Numbered from the stretch's first letter, positions 50,978 to 59,999 are shown. The stretch: 64,000 nt of DNA from CBDHFN01 sp965262605 (GCA_965262605.1 CBDHFN010000003.1:1612001-1676000); one strand, 5' to 3'. Numbers and translations: made by a program. The notes: generated by a model not told the origin, from the sequence alone.

Positions 50978-52474
50978 ATGAATAAATTAGGGCATTTTTA
51001 TAATGGTAAAGCGCAAGAGGGCGAATCAGGGCGGTTTGGCGATGTATTTGACCCCGCAACGGGCGAAGTGCAATCGCATGCGGCTTACGCCAATACCCAA
51101 GAAATTGATAAAATTGTTCGTCTTGCCGCTGTGGCGCAAAAAGAATGGGGCGCGACCAGTGCCGTAAAACGCGCATCAGTTTTATTTAAATTCCGTGAAT
51201 TAATTATTGCCAAGAAAAATGAAATTGCCGAAATTATTGGCAAAGAACATGGTAAAACCATGGCGGACGCTTTGGGTGAAATTCAACGCGGGCTTGATGT
51301 GGTGGAGTTTGGTTGCGGTATTCCGAATTTACTAAAAGGCGGTTTTTCACAAAATATTGGTGGTTCAATTGATATTTTCAATATTCGCGAACCGATTGGA
51401 GTCGTGGGCGGAATATCGCCGTTTAATTTTCCCTTTATGGTGCCTTTATGGATGGGAGTCATGGCGATAGCTTGCGGCAATAGCTTTATTAACAAATGCT
51501 CAGAACGCGACCCAAGTGCATCCATTAAAATTGCCCAATTATTAAGTGAAGCTGGCTTGCCCGATAATATTTGGAATGTTGTTAATGGCGATAAAGAAGC
51601 CGTAGATGGCTTGTTGCATCACCCCATGGTGCAAGCGATAAGCTTTGTGGGTTCAACCCCAGTTGGCGAATATGTTTATCAAGAAGGTTGCAAGCATAAT
51701 AAACGAGTGCAAGCATTTTGCGGGGCAAAAAACCATATGATAATCATGCCAGACGCCGATATGAATCAAGCGGTTGACGCTTTGGTGGGTTCGGGATATG
51801 GTTCGGCGGGTCAAAGATGTATGGCAATTTCGGTTGCTGTGCCCGTTGGTAAAGGCACTGCCGAAGAATTAACAAGATTGTTAAAACCCCGTGTTGCTGA
51901 AATGAAAATCGGACCATACCACGATAAAAACGCTGAAATTAATCCGTTAATTACACGCCAAGCCAAAGAACGCGTGGAACGATTAATTGAATCGGGTGTC
52001 AAACAAGGCGCGGGATTAGTCGTTGATGGACGGGGTAAAAGTCTGCAAGGTTATGAAAATGGCTTTTGGGTTGGTGGCACTTTATTAAACGAAGTAAGGA
52101 CTGATATGGATTGCTATGTTCAAGAAATTTTTGGACCAGTTTTATCAATCATGCAAAATACTTCATTTGAAAATGCCGTTAAGATGATTAACGACCATGA
52201 ATATGGCAATGGCACTTCAATTTTCACACGCGATGGCGATGCCGCACGGGCGTTTTATGAAAAAGTAGATGTTGGTATGGTTGGTATTAATGTGCCGATT
52301 CCCGTGCCGACTGCTTTTCATCATTTTGGCGGGTCTAAACGCTCAAAATTCGGGGATACGCAAATGTATGGTCCCGAATCCGTGGTGTTTTTTACTAAGA
52401 TGAAAACAATTTCTACGCGCTGGCCTTCGGGAGTCAAGGAAGGCGCGGAATTTGCAATGCCTACTCACAGATAA
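50978..52474 (+). CDS. mmsA: CoA-acylating methylmalonate-semialdehyde dehydrogenase
   Basis: A 498-residue aldehyde dehydrogenase family enzyme that converts methylmalonate or malonate semialdehyde to propionyl- or acetyl-CoA in valine and inositol degradation. Family landmarks: FNFPFMVPLWMGVMAIACGNS near 150, FVGSTPVGEYVYQEG near 225, GAKNHMIIMPDAD near 248 and GSAGQRCMAISVAVPVG near 275 with catalytic Cys. ATG 50978 is preferred: GGAG lies eight bases upstream and is itself within an earlier in-frame ATG. Confidence 0.94.
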   Translation: MNKLGHFYNGKAQEGESGRFGDVFDPATGEVQSHAAYANTQEIDKIVRLAAVAQKEWGATSAVKRASVLFKFRELIIAKKNEIAEIIGKEHGKTMADALGEIQRGLDVVEFGCGIPNLLKGGFSQNIGGSIDIFNIREPIGVVGGISPFNFPFMVPLWMGVMAIACGNSFINKCSERDPSASIKIAQLLSEAGLPDNIWNVVNGDKEAVDGLLHHPMVQAISFVGSTPVGEYVYQEGCKHNKRVQAFCGAKNHMIIMPDADMNQAVDALVGSGYGSAGQRCMAISVAVPVGKGTAEELTRLLKPRVAEMKIGPYHDKNAEINPLITRQAKERVERLIESGVKQGAGLVVDGRGKSLQGYENGFWVGGTLLNEVRTDMDCYVQEIFGPVLSIMQNTSFENAVKMINDHEYGNGTSIFTRDGDAARAFYEKVDVGMVGINVPIPVPTAFHHFGGSKRSKFGDTQMYGPESVVFFTKMKTISTRWPSGVKEGAEFAMPTHR

Positions 52475-52486
52475 TAAGGAAAAAAT

Positions 52487-52735
52487 ATGGAACAACAATC
52501 ATACCATGAATCTAGCCACGAAGCACCATTAAGGGCGATTTATCATCGCCGACCAAGTTCTTTGGTAAGGTTTAGGCATGGCGGTTATGGTGCGTTATAT
52601 CCGTTGCATATTGATGGTGTCTTGCCAAATATCTTAAATCCTGAAATTGATGAAAATTTTGAAGCCACCCTGCCCGCGCCTAAATCTGCAAAAATCATTG
52701 ATTTAAGCCAATTTCGCAAGAAGTCACGAAGGTAA
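52487..52735 (+). CDS. Small basic hypothetical protein
   Basis: An 82-residue soluble protein, MEQQSYHESSHEAPLRAIYH, Arg/His-rich in the first half (YHRRPSSLVRFRHGG) and ending IIDLSQFRKKSRR. No recognised domain. AAGGAAAAAAT precedes the ATG, 12 bases after mmsA, so it is probably cotranscribed with it. Function unknown. Confidence 0.7.
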   Translation: MEQQSYHESSHEAPLRAIYHRRPSSLVRFRHGGYGALYPLHIDGVLPNILNPEIDENFEATLPAPKSAKIIDLSQFRKKSRR

Positions 52736-52759
52736 ATAATAATAAAATTTTGTCGTTTT

Positions 52760-53629
52760 TTATTGAAATTTTTTATTTAATACTAAATAATTACCAAACA
52801 AAGCCAATATCGTGCCATAAATGACTTCAATATGCACGGGCGCGCCTTCAATGGTGAAGCTTAAAATCAAGGCAACAATTGGAAACATGACGGCGGTATA
52901 CCCAGCCTTATCGGGACCAATATTATGCAATAAAGTCAAATACATGCCAAACGCCCCGCATGTCGCCAGCAAGCTTAAATATAACAGCGATAAAATATAT
53001 GGCATGTTAAAATCAATCGCAAATGAACGATTCTGAACGATTGCCAAAACCGCAACAATCAATGCGCCATAACCCATGCCAAATGCCATCGTGGGCAATA
53101 ATTTAATCCCCTTAATTTTATTTTTTGCGGCAATAATATTGCCTAAGGACGCGCAAATTGTGCCAATCAATGCAAAGGCTAAACCAATAAATTTTGACTT
53201 ATCCCAATCGCCTTGATATTCGGGGGAAAAAATTATGATAATACCCATTACGCCTAAAACTGAACCAACCCAAAGACTGCGCGGGGGTTTCTTGCCTAAA
53301 AACATCACGCTGAATATTACATTTGTTATGGCGAACAACGAAAATACAACGGCAACTAAACCTGAACTCAACGAAAATGACGCGTAATATAAAAATACAA
53401 AATTAAAGCAAAAAATTAAGCTAGCTTGGCTTGCAATGCTTAAATGTTCGTGCATAGTTAGCTTAAATGATGATTTTTTGAAAAAACCCACCACAAACAT
53501 TACCATTGACGCAAGAAAAAACCGCCAAAAAATTGACACCATGGGGTCAACCACGCCTAATTGAAATTTTATTGCCAACCAGCTTGAACCCCAAATAATC
53601 GTTACTAAAAAAAATAAGATAAAATTCAT
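52760..53629 (-). CDS. EamA/DMT-superfamily transporter
   Basis: A 289-residue inner-membrane exporter with ten hydrophobic helices and two EamA repeats. IIWGSSWLAIKFQLGVVDPM at the N-terminus and GKKPPRSLWVGSVLGVMGI near 110 are typical. Such proteins export amino acids, nucleobases or metabolites; no substrate can be assigned. It converges on the mmsA unit and lies just downstream of tRNA-Cys on the same strand. Confidence 0.87.
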   Translation of the reverse strand: MNFILFFLVTIIWGSSWLAIKFQLGVVDPMVSIFWRFFLASMVMFVVGFFKKSSFKLTMHEHLSIASQASLIFCFNFVFLYYASFSLSSGLVAVVFSLFAITNVIFSVMFLGKKPPRSLWVGSVLGVMGIIIIFSPEYQGDWDKSKFIGLAFALIGTICASLGNIIAAKNKIKGIKLLPTMAFGMGYGALIVAVLAIVQNRSFAIDFNMPYILSLLYLSLLATCGAFGMYLTLLHNIGPDKAGYTAVMFPIVALILSFTIEGAPVHIEVIYGTILALFGNYLVLNKKFQ

Positions 53630-53645
53630 AAAAAACCAAATTATT

Positions 53646-53719
53646 TGGAGGTGCGAGCCGGAATTGAACCGGCGTAGGAGGTTTTGCAGACCTCAGCGTC
53701 ACCACTCCGCCATCGCACC
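53646..53719 (-). tRNA. tRNA-Cys (GCA), CCA encoded
   Basis: Complete cloverleaf on the minus strand: acceptor GGTGCGA/TCGCACC, anticodon arm GAGGT-CTGCAAA-ACCTC giving GCA, T arm GCCGGTTCAATTCCGGC. The discriminator is U73, canonical for tRNA-Cys, followed by an encoded CCA. Confidence 0.95.
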
Positions 53720-53821
53720 ATCGCGAATGTGTATATAATGATTATTTTGAATTTGCAAGCGGTATTTCAAAAATTTCATTAAAAAATTTTATTAAAATTT
53801 TAAATAAATATTATCTTTAAC

Positions 53822-53849
53822 TTGATTTATTTTAGAATTATTTTATTAT
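53822..53849 (+). promoter_or_regulatory. Promoter of glycan gene block
   Basis: TTGATT (53822-53827), 16-base spacer, TATTAT (53844-53849). The start of transcription would fall at about the ATG at 53857, implying a leaderless mRNA. The block CTTGATTTATTTTAGAA recurs upstream of two further genes in this locus. Confidence 0.62.
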
Positions 53850-53856
53850 ATCATTC

Positions 53857-54786
53857 ATGCATGACATTACACAAACAAGACATTTTAATCAAATTATCCA
53901 AAAAGGCGATGTTTTAATAAAAGCATCAAAAATGAAAGATAAGATACGCGCCGAATATAATTTTTTTCATTTTGTGCCAAAAAAAATGCAAAAATGGTTT
54001 GTTGAACCTTTTGATTTTATACAAGAAAGCGAAATATCGTCTTATAAAATGAAACGATATAACTGCATTGATGCAGCAAAACAATGGGTTAATAATGGCT
54101 TAAATTACCAAGATTTTAATCAATTTATAGAGCTTTTCTTTGAATTTATTCACGAAAGACCTCTTAAAAAAAATAAAAACCAAACACATGTTAATTTTTT
54201 ATTCGTTGAAAAATTACACCAACGATGTAATGAATTCTTAGCATCAGAAATTGGGCAAAAAATTAATAAATTAGCCATTCAACTAAATTCACAATATGAT
54301 ATTCATTGGCAATTATCACGATTTAATCAATTATTTAACCAATACCATCATGAATTTATGTCAGAAAATTTAACAATTGGACATGGTGATTCTTGCTTGT
54401 CTAATATTTTATATGACAAAAATTTAGGTTTATTCAAATTAGTTGATCCTCGTGGATCTCTTATTCCCTCAGGTGCTTGGATGCATCCGCTATATGATGT
54501 TTGTAAAATATCTCATAGCATATTAGGTAATTATGATTTTATAAATTACGAAAAATTCACAATTGACAATAATGCGCGCGTTTGTTTTGCGAATGAATTT
54601 TTATTACCTTTAAAACAAGTTTTTGTGGATAAATTATCACACTTAGGGTTTAATTATAAAGCAGTTCGTTTGGGTGAAGTTTCGTTATTTTTATCTATGC
54701 TGCCTTTGCATGGAGATAAAATAGATAAATTATTAGCGATTACAATTAATTCATATCAAATTATGCAGGAGCTTGAAAATGAATAA
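53857..54786 (+). CDS. APH/choline-kinase-like phosphotransferase of glycan locus
   Basis: A 309-residue small-molecule kinase of the aminoglycoside phosphotransferase fold. The catalytic loop is GHGDSCLSNILYD near residues 178-190 and the metal-binding segment LVDPRGSL near 196. DVLIKASK near residue 20 supplies the ATP-binding Lys. It is followed, with overlaps, by a HAD phosphatase and a nucleotidyltransferase. Such kinases in capsule loci phosphorylate a sugar, sugar alcohol or choline before nucleotide activation. Substrate unknown; antibiotic resistance is unlikely from context. Confidence 0.78.
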   Translation: MHDITQTRHFNQIIQKGDVLIKASKMKDKIRAEYNFFHFVPKKMQKWFVEPFDFIQESEISSYKMKRYNCIDAAKQWVNNGLNYQDFNQFIELFFEFIHERPLKKNKNQTHVNFLFVEKLHQRCNEFLASEIGQKINKLAIQLNSQYDIHWQLSRFNQLFNQYHHEFMSENLTIGHGDSCLSNILYDKNLGLFKLVDPRGSLIPSGAWMHPLYDVCKISHSILGNYDFINYEKFTIDNNARVCFANEFLLPLKQVFVDKLSHLGFNYKAVRLGEVSLFLSMLPLHGDKIDKLLAITINSYQIMQELENE

Positions 54787-55159
54787 AAATATTATCATTG
54801 ATATTGATGGCACTTTATGCCCATTAAAGCAATCAAACCAAGAATACGCTGATTTAATTCCATTCCAACCGATTGTGGAACAATTGTGGCATTATAAATC
54901 TATGGGGTATAAAATAACCCTATTCACATCAAGAAATATGCGTAGTTTTGAAAATAATATCGGTAAAATAAACAAATTTACTGCACCAATTTTATGGTCA
55001 TGGTTAGAAAAATGGAACATACCATATGATGAGTTAATTTTTGGCAAGCCATGGTGTGATAAATTTGGATTTTATGTAGATGACAAAGCCATTCGCCCAG
55101 ATGAGTTTTTAAATTTATCAGAAGCGCAAATTCAACAATTAATAGGAAATATGAAATGA
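54779..55159 (+). CDS. HAD-family phosphatase, capsule type
   Basis: A 126-residue HAD hydrolase. Motif I is DIDGTL (Asp8, Asp10), motif II FTSRN near residue 52, and motif IV region FYVDDKAIRP near 100. Similar small proteins annotated as capsule biosynthesis phosphatases accompany sugar nucleotidyltransferases. ATG 54779 is set by AGGAG eight bases upstream and overlaps the kinase stop by eight bases; its own stop overlaps the next start (ATGA). Confidence 0.82.
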   Translation: MNKNIIIDIDGTLCPLKQSNQEYADLIPFQPIVEQLWHYKSMGYKITLFTSRNMRSFENNIGKINKFTAPILWSWLEKWNIPYDELIFGKPWCDKFGFYVDDKAIRPDEFLNLSEAQIQQLIGNMK

Positions 55160-55896
55160 ATATTGTGATAACAATGGCGGGGCTTGGTAGCAGATTTACC
55201 CAAGCTGGTTATACAAATCCTAAATTTTCACTGATTGCAAACGGCAAAAGCCTACTTCAATGGTCAATATTATCTTTAAGTAATTTTATAAATGACCAAA
55301 CAAATTTGATTTTTGTTGCTTTGACCGAGCATTGTGTCGGCGATTATATCAAGAAATCAATAAATCACCCTCATCAATTACTTGAAATTTCTCAAACAAC
55401 AGATGGGCAAGCAACCACAGCATTGCATTCACAAAATCTTTGGCAATGCGACAAGCCTTTGATGATATTCAATATTGATACATTTATTCATCCGTATTTT
55501 TTACACCCAAGTATGATTGCGCCCAATACTGATGGCTGGATTCCCTGCATGAATGCGATGGGAACACATTGGAGTTTTGTTAAGCTTGACGAATATGATA
55601 ATGCTATAAAAGTCGCAGAAAAGCAACGAATTTCACCATTTGCATCAGTTGGATTATATTATTTTGCTAAAACAGAATTATTTACCGATGCCTATCGTCA
55701 AACATCATCAACAGAGTATCGTGAAAAATATATTGCACCATTATATAATTATCTTATATCAACGGGAAAGAAAATAAAAATTCATAATATTGACATTAGC
55801 AACATTCATGTTTTAGGCACACCAAAAGAATTGGAATATTTTAAATCACTTAATTATCAATATGATGGTGAATCAAGGTATATTTTAAATCTTTAA
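55156..55896 (+). CDS. Sugar-phosphate nucleotidyltransferase
   Basis: A 246-residue GT-A-fold NTP transferase expected to couple a phosphorylated metabolite to a nucleotide. The N-terminal loop is VITMAGLGSRFTQAGYTNPKF (nucleotide binding), and NIDTFIHPYFL near 108 holds the metal-binding Asp. It overlaps the HAD gene by four bases; the three genes form one coupled unit, a kinase-phosphatase-nucleotidyltransferase pathway. Confidence 0.85.
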   Translation: MNIVITMAGLGSRFTQAGYTNPKFSLIANGKSLLQWSILSLSNFINDQTNLIFVALTEHCVGDYIKKSINHPHQLLEISQTTDGQATTALHSQNLWQCDKPLMIFNIDTFIHPYFLHPSMIAPNTDGWIPCMNAMGTHWSFVKLDEYDNAIKVAEKQRISPFASVGLYYFAKTELFTDAYRQTSSTEYREKYIAPLYNYLISTGKKIKIHNIDISNIHVLGTPKELEYFKSLNYQYDGESRYILNL

Positions 55897-55897
55897 C

Positions 55898-55925
55898 TTG
55901 ATTTATTTTTAGAAACTTATATAAA
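55898..55925 (+). promoter_or_regulatory. Putative promoter of first paralogous transferase gene
   Basis: TTGATT (55898-55903) with TATAAA (55920-55925) after 16 bases, part of a recurrent CTTGATTTATTTTTAGAA block. Confidence 0.5.
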
Positions 55926-55997
55926 ATAAAATTATTGATTAATCTAAATAATTTAATCAAATTTACCCTTTTAATTTATTAAGGCATCGTTGTAAAA

Positions 55998-56789
55998 ATG
56001 TCAGGCAAAAAACCAAAAATAGCCGTTCAATTATTTAGCTATATGCAAACATTTGAAAAAACTTATCTAGCTTTATGGGATAATTTCCTAAACCTTTATG
56101 ATTGCGATGTTTTTATTCATACATGGGACGATTTTAGCTTACTAAATAATACGAATAAATACAATGATATAATAAACAAAATTAATCTATATTATCGCCC
56201 AAAAAAACTATTGGTTGAAAAAGCAAATTTCATAAATATTCAAGGCTATTTCGGCACGCATTTATTCAAAAAAACACCGCTTAGCACGATAAAATATATT
56301 TTATATTCCCAAAATGCCGTCAATAATTACCGAATCGCTTATCAAACCGAAAATAACACTCAATATGATTTCGTGCTATTCATAAGACCTGATTTAAAAT
56401 TAAATGAACCATTCGTTATTGAAAATTATCAAGCCGAGTTTAATTTTAGAAAAAAATCTTCCATACATTTTACCAATATTTATGACGCATATTATATTGA
56501 TACTATGATGTTATACGCCCATGAAAACACAAGCTTGATGTTTTTAACGCAACCAGATAACGCCAATATTATTGCGGATTTATATAATCAATTTGATAAA
56601 CATGTTTGCGAATATCAAAAAAATATTCCACAACCATATAAAAATTCAGACCCAAATATGCAAGGCGAATTTTATGGTGAATTTGGATTTTCAAGTTGGG
56701 AAAATTCATTTTATGAATATATTTATTGCCAAGGAATCAGACCGACCGAATATAAATTTAACTATATAATTACTAAATTTAACAATTAA
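55998..56789 (+). CDS. Putative capsular-type glycosyltransferase, paralogue 1
   Basis: A 263-residue protein that opens KIAVQLFSYMQTFEKTYLAL then DCDVFIHTWDDF, and has YDFVLFIRPDLKLNEP near 130. This layout (N-terminal strand, FIHTWD, FIRPD) recurs in uncharacterised capsule glycosyltransferase-like proteins with a GT-A-type fold; the acidic pair may bind metal and sugar nucleotide. It is paralogous to the next gene, sharing the segments VAVQLF..MxTFEK, CDVFIHTWD, YDFVLFIRPD and IYCQGI/IRCQGI. The acceptor is unknown. Confidence 0.65.
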   Translation: MSGKKPKIAVQLFSYMQTFEKTYLALWDNFLNLYDCDVFIHTWDDFSLLNNTNKYNDIINKINLYYRPKKLLVEKANFINIQGYFGTHLFKKTPLSTIKYILYSQNAVNNYRIAYQTENNTQYDFVLFIRPDLKLNEPFVIENYQAEFNFRKKSSIHFTNIYDAYYIDTMMLYAHENTSLMFLTQPDNANIIADLYNQFDKHVCEYQKNIPQPYKNSDPNMQGEFYGEFGFSSWENSFYEYIYCQGIRPTEYKFNYIITKFNN

Positions 56790-56792
56790 AAT

Positions 56793-56820
56793 TTGACTTA
56801 AATGGTATTTTTGCTAAAAT
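56793..56820 (+). promoter_or_regulatory. Promoter of second paralogous transferase gene
   Basis: TTGACT (56793-56798), 16-base spacer, TAAAAT (56815-56820), 27 bases before the next ATG. Confidence 0.6.
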
Positions 56821-56847
56821 AAAGGTAATATGGGAAATTAAATTAAA

Positions 56848-57822
56848 ATGAAAAAAAAATATAAAGTTGCGGTGCAGTTATTTGGACATATGCGAACATT
56901 TGAAAAATGCAGTCCTTCGTTATGGCATAATATATTAAGCCAATATGATTGCGATGTGTTTATTCATACATGGGATAGCTTAAATGTGCAAGATAAAAAT
57001 AATTTTAATCCCGATTGGCAATTTAATGAAACAATTGTTAATAAAATCAACAATCTTTATCAGCCAAAAAAATTATTAATTCAATCGCAGAATTTTGATT
57101 ATAATAAAATTCAAGGCATTTATGGTTCAATTGAACCAAAACCGGGGTGCATTTCATTATTTGCCATAAAATATTTATTACATTCACAAAAATCTGTGAA
57201 TGAATTACGCATTGAACATGAAAACCAGCATAATCAAAAATATGATTTTGTTTTATTCATAAGACCTGATATTTTTATTGGTGAAAAATTAGTTATTGAA
57301 AATTATATTCATCATTTTGAATATCGGCAATTAACTTCAATACATTTTCCCATCAAATTACATGTTTATTCATACAATAACCGACATATAATGAGTCATG
57401 ATACCGCAGATTTATGTTTTTTAACCAATCCAGAATCGGCGAATATTATTGGAAAATTATTTTACAATTACGATGAATATGTGATTGGAATACAACAAAC
57501 TTTTCCCAAAAAGCCGATATTATATAACAATCAATTAATTTTGCATACTGATTTTATGACTTGGGAATATTCATTTATTGAATATATAAGATGCCAAGGA
57601 ATAGCCGTATTGAAATATAGACTTGGGATTGAACTTCATCGCCTTAACAATACAACCACCTATAATTTTCAAAAATTTAGATTGGGGTTTGCGGTAATAA
57701 GGGAAAATTCGTCAAAAACTAACGAATACATGAATGTAAGCTTGTCCAGTAATATAACTTATGAGCAAAAAACAAAATCAAGGCAAAAGATTAACTTGCC
57801 TATTGATGTAATAGATTTATAA
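56848..57822 (+). CDS. Putative capsular-type glycosyltransferase, paralogue 2
   Basis: A 324-residue paralogue of the preceding protein: KVAVQLFGHMRTFEKCSPSL at the N-terminus, CDVFIHTWDSL near 33, YDFVLFIRPDIFIGEK near 133 and EYIRCQGIAVLKYRLG near 250. It has about 55 extra C-terminal residues (LGFAVIRENSSKTNEYMNVS...) absent from the first copy. Each paralogue has its own promoter. The pair probably arose by tandem duplication. Confidence 0.65.
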   Translation: MKKKYKVAVQLFGHMRTFEKCSPSLWHNILSQYDCDVFIHTWDSLNVQDKNNFNPDWQFNETIVNKINNLYQPKKLLIQSQNFDYNKIQGIYGSIEPKPGCISLFAIKYLLHSQKSVNELRIEHENQHNQKYDFVLFIRPDIFIGEKLVIENYIHHFEYRQLTSIHFPIKLHVYSYNNRHIMSHDTADLCFLTNPESANIIGKLFYNYDEYVIGIQQTFPKKPILYNNQLILHTDFMTWEYSFIEYIRCQGIAVLKYRLGIELHRLNNTTTYNFQKFRLGFAVIRENSSKTNEYMNVSLSSNITYEQKTKSRQKINLPIDVIDL

Positions 57823-57848
57823 AAATACCATAAAATTCTATCTTTATC

Positions 57849-57877
57849 TTGATTTATTTTAGAATCATTCTTATATT
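57849..57877 (+). promoter_or_regulatory. Promoter of SIS isomerase gene
   Basis: TTGATT (57849-57854), 17-base spacer, TATATT (57872-57877), within the third CTTGATTTATTTTAGAA block of this locus. Confidence 0.6.
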
Positions 57878-57901
57878 ACCCTAAACGAAAGGTAAAATCC
57901 A

Positions 57902-58483
57902 ATGGCAAGCAATAATCCCAACCAATTTATTGGCACGACTGATATATATTTATCAAAATTACAAAATACGATTAAACATGTTGATATGCACGCGTTTGAT
58001 AATGGCGTAAATCTTATTTACGAAGCATGGCAACGCGGGTCGCAAATTATCACATTGGGCAATGGCGGGTCATCGCTTACCGCCTTGCACTTTATCAATG
58101 ATTGGAATAAATCTATTTTCATGTTGGGCAAAAAGCCTTTTTTGGGGCGGTCTTTGGTTGATAATATCGGTTTATTAATGTCATATGCCAATGATGTTTC
58201 GTTCCAAGATGTTTTCGCCGAACAATTAAAAAATATTTTGCGCCCAAACGACTTAGTCATTGCAATTTCTGGCAGTGGTAATTCCGAAAATGTTGTGCGT
58301 GCCGTGCAATATGCCAATGAAAATGGTGCAATTACGCTGGGATTATCAGGGTATCGCGGCGGCAAATTAAAGCAACTTGCCCAGCATTCTATTTGGATTG
58401 ATGCCGATGATATGCAATTATCCGAAGACTTACATTCAATATTTGGTCATATTGTTATGCAAAAGCTTTGCGGTTATTTGTAA
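57902..58483 (+). CDS. SIS-domain phosphosugar isomerase, GmhA-like
   Basis: A 193-residue SIS-fold protein resembling sedoheptulose-7-phosphate isomerase. GNGGSSLTALHFINDW near 52 binds the sugar phosphate, and AISGSGNSENVVRAVQYANENG near 115 with LGLSGYRGGKLKQLA follows; the C-terminus has EDLHSIFGHIVMQKL. With the kinase, HAD phosphatase and nucleotidyltransferase nearby it could complete a heptose-like nucleotide-sugar route, though the kinase is of a different fold from HddA/HldE. The gmhA symbol is withheld because substrate specificity is uncertain. Confidence 0.82.
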   Translation: MASNNPNQFIGTTDIYLSKLQNTIKHVDMHAFDNGVNLIYEAWQRGSQIITLGNGGSSLTALHFINDWNKSIFMLGKKPFLGRSLVDNIGLLMSYANDVSFQDVFAEQLKNILRPNDLVIAISGSGNSENVVRAVQYANENGAITLGLSGYRGGKLKQLAQHSIWIDADDMQLSEDLHSIFGHIVMQKLCGYL

Positions 58484-58501
58484 GTTATAGCAAAACCGCG
58501 A

Positions 58502-59989
58502 TTACTCTGAAACCCAATCTTCAAGGAATTTGTTTAATTCGGTGCGAACATCGTCAATAACATTGCCCCAATCATTAAATTTATTTTGCCGAAAAGTGCG
58601 CGCGTCAGGGTGCCATGGCGGGTAGTTCGTTTTTGTGCAATACCATCGCCAATCGGCATCAAGCGGCAACATTACCCATAATTTATTGCCCATGCCCAAA
58701 GCTGACGCTAAATTGGCAATACCCGAATCTATGGTAATTAATAAATCCATTTGTTCCAAAAACCCTGCTGTATCTGCCCAATCGGTTATTTTGGGTCTTA
58801 GAATCGTTATATTACCCCGTTTATTCATTAGTTCTTCTTCGTCCTTGGTAAATTCTATCTGAAAGCAATAAAGATGAAGGGTTGGGGGGAATATTGCAAG
58901 CATTTCTTTTAATTTAATAAATCTTAGGCTGTATGATTCTCCGCCTCGCCAAAAAAAACCAATTTTTGGATTTTGAGTGTTTCCAAGTAATAATGCTTGA
59001 TTAACAAAGGAATTTCTAAAATTTAATTTATCATTTGGAATAGTGGTTATTGAATCATTGAATATATATGGCATACTCAATGGCAGGATTTCAAAATCAA
59101 AATTATCAGTAATTTCTGTTATTGGGGTAATTGTATCAATCTCATGAATATTAGCAAAGAATCTTTTCATATTTGGTGGCGATGATATGGTAATATGGCA
59201 ATCCATTTTTTTTAATCGTTGCACATAGCGCACAAAATTTATCATATCACCATAACCAGCTTCATAATGAAATAAAATATTCTTATTTGTTAAAGGAGAG
59301 ATGCCATCCCATTTTTTTTCTTTATAATGGGGATAAATTTTTCTAAAATTATCTTGATAAGAACTTGGAAATCTTGATTCCAATAATTTTAGACCAAATT
59401 TATACTTGCCATGAATCAAAAAAAATGGACTAACAAAATATAAATTCTCATTTTGTATAATTCTTGAATTTTTTAGTTGCAAAGCTTTTATTAATTGTTG
59501 TCTCGCTAAATGATATTCCCCTAAATTACAATATAGCTCAACCAATTTTGAATGTATAATGAGTGTTTTTGGATAAGATTCAAGTGCATTTTTTAAAAAA
59601 TTTATAGCAATATCATGCTGTTTGTATACGCGATGAATGTTGGAACAAGTAATATAAATTCTATAATTATCATAATTCTTAATCAATAAGTAACGACAGA
59701 ATTTTAATATAGCATTTGGCATATGATTAAATAATGTTATTTCATCAAAAATAACATCTAAATTTAGATTATTACATTTTGTTGCTTTAATTAAATGCTT
59801 AATTGCATTATTTTCATTAAGCATCAAAGCATATAATTTAGCAATTTCAAAATGATAATTTGATGAATGTCCAAATAAAACTCCGTGGCTTAGAAGGTGT
59901 TTAAGGGCTTTTGAGTAATTAAATTCTTTTTTTAATTTTTGAATTTGTAACATTAAATTATCATAAATATTTATTTGATTCATTCGCAA
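58502..59989 (-). CDS. TPR-containing glycosyltransferase-like protein
   Basis: A 495-residue protein of the same architecture as that at 24774-26336. TPR-like repeats occupy residues about 15-190 (AKLYALMLNENNAIKHLIKA, LVELYCNLGEYHLARQQLIKAL). A GT-B-like domain follows with YEAGYGDMINFVRYVQRL near 245 and LLITIDSGIANLASALGMGNKLWVMLPL near 415, where the Asp-Ser-Gly corresponds to the donor-site loop. The last 54 codons are nearly identical in DNA to the gene fragment at the right edge of the window. Confidence 0.78.
   Translation of the reverse strand: MRMNQINIYDNLMLQIQKLKKEFNYSKALKHLLSHGVLFGHSSNYHFEIAKLYALMLNENNAIKHLIKATKCNNLNLDVIFDEITLFNHMPNAILKFCRYLLIKNYDNYRIYITCSNIHRVYKQHDIAINFLKNALESYPKTLIIHSKLVELYCNLGEYHLARQQLIKALQLKNSRIIQNENLYFVSPFFLIHGKYKFGLKLLESRFPSSYQDNFRKIYPHYKEKKWDGISPLTNKNILFHYEAGYGDMINFVRYVQRLKKMDCHITISSPPNMKRFFANIHEIDTITPITEITDNFDFEILPLSMPYIFNDSITTIPNDKLNFRNSFVNQALLLGNTQNPKIGFFWRGGESYSLRFIKLKEMLAIFPPTLHLYCFQIEFTKDEEELMNKRGNITILRPKITDWADTAGFLEQMDLLITIDSGIANLASALGMGNKLWVMLPLDADWRWYCTKTNYPPWHPDARTFRQNKFNDWGNVIDDVRTELNKFLEDWVSE
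58513..58676. repeat. 164-bp duplicated segment, copy 1
   Basis: The 3' end of the TPR glycosyltransferase gene matches 63837-64000 with one difference seen (T/C near 58614). The similarity may continue beyond the window. Confidence 0.92.
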
Positions 59990-59999
59990 ACTTTCTTAA

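Noticed and set aside
53857..54786. Aminoglycoside resistance gene
   Set aside because: The fold is APH-like, but its overlaps with a phosphatase and nucleotidyltransferase in a glycan locus indicate a biosynthetic kinase.
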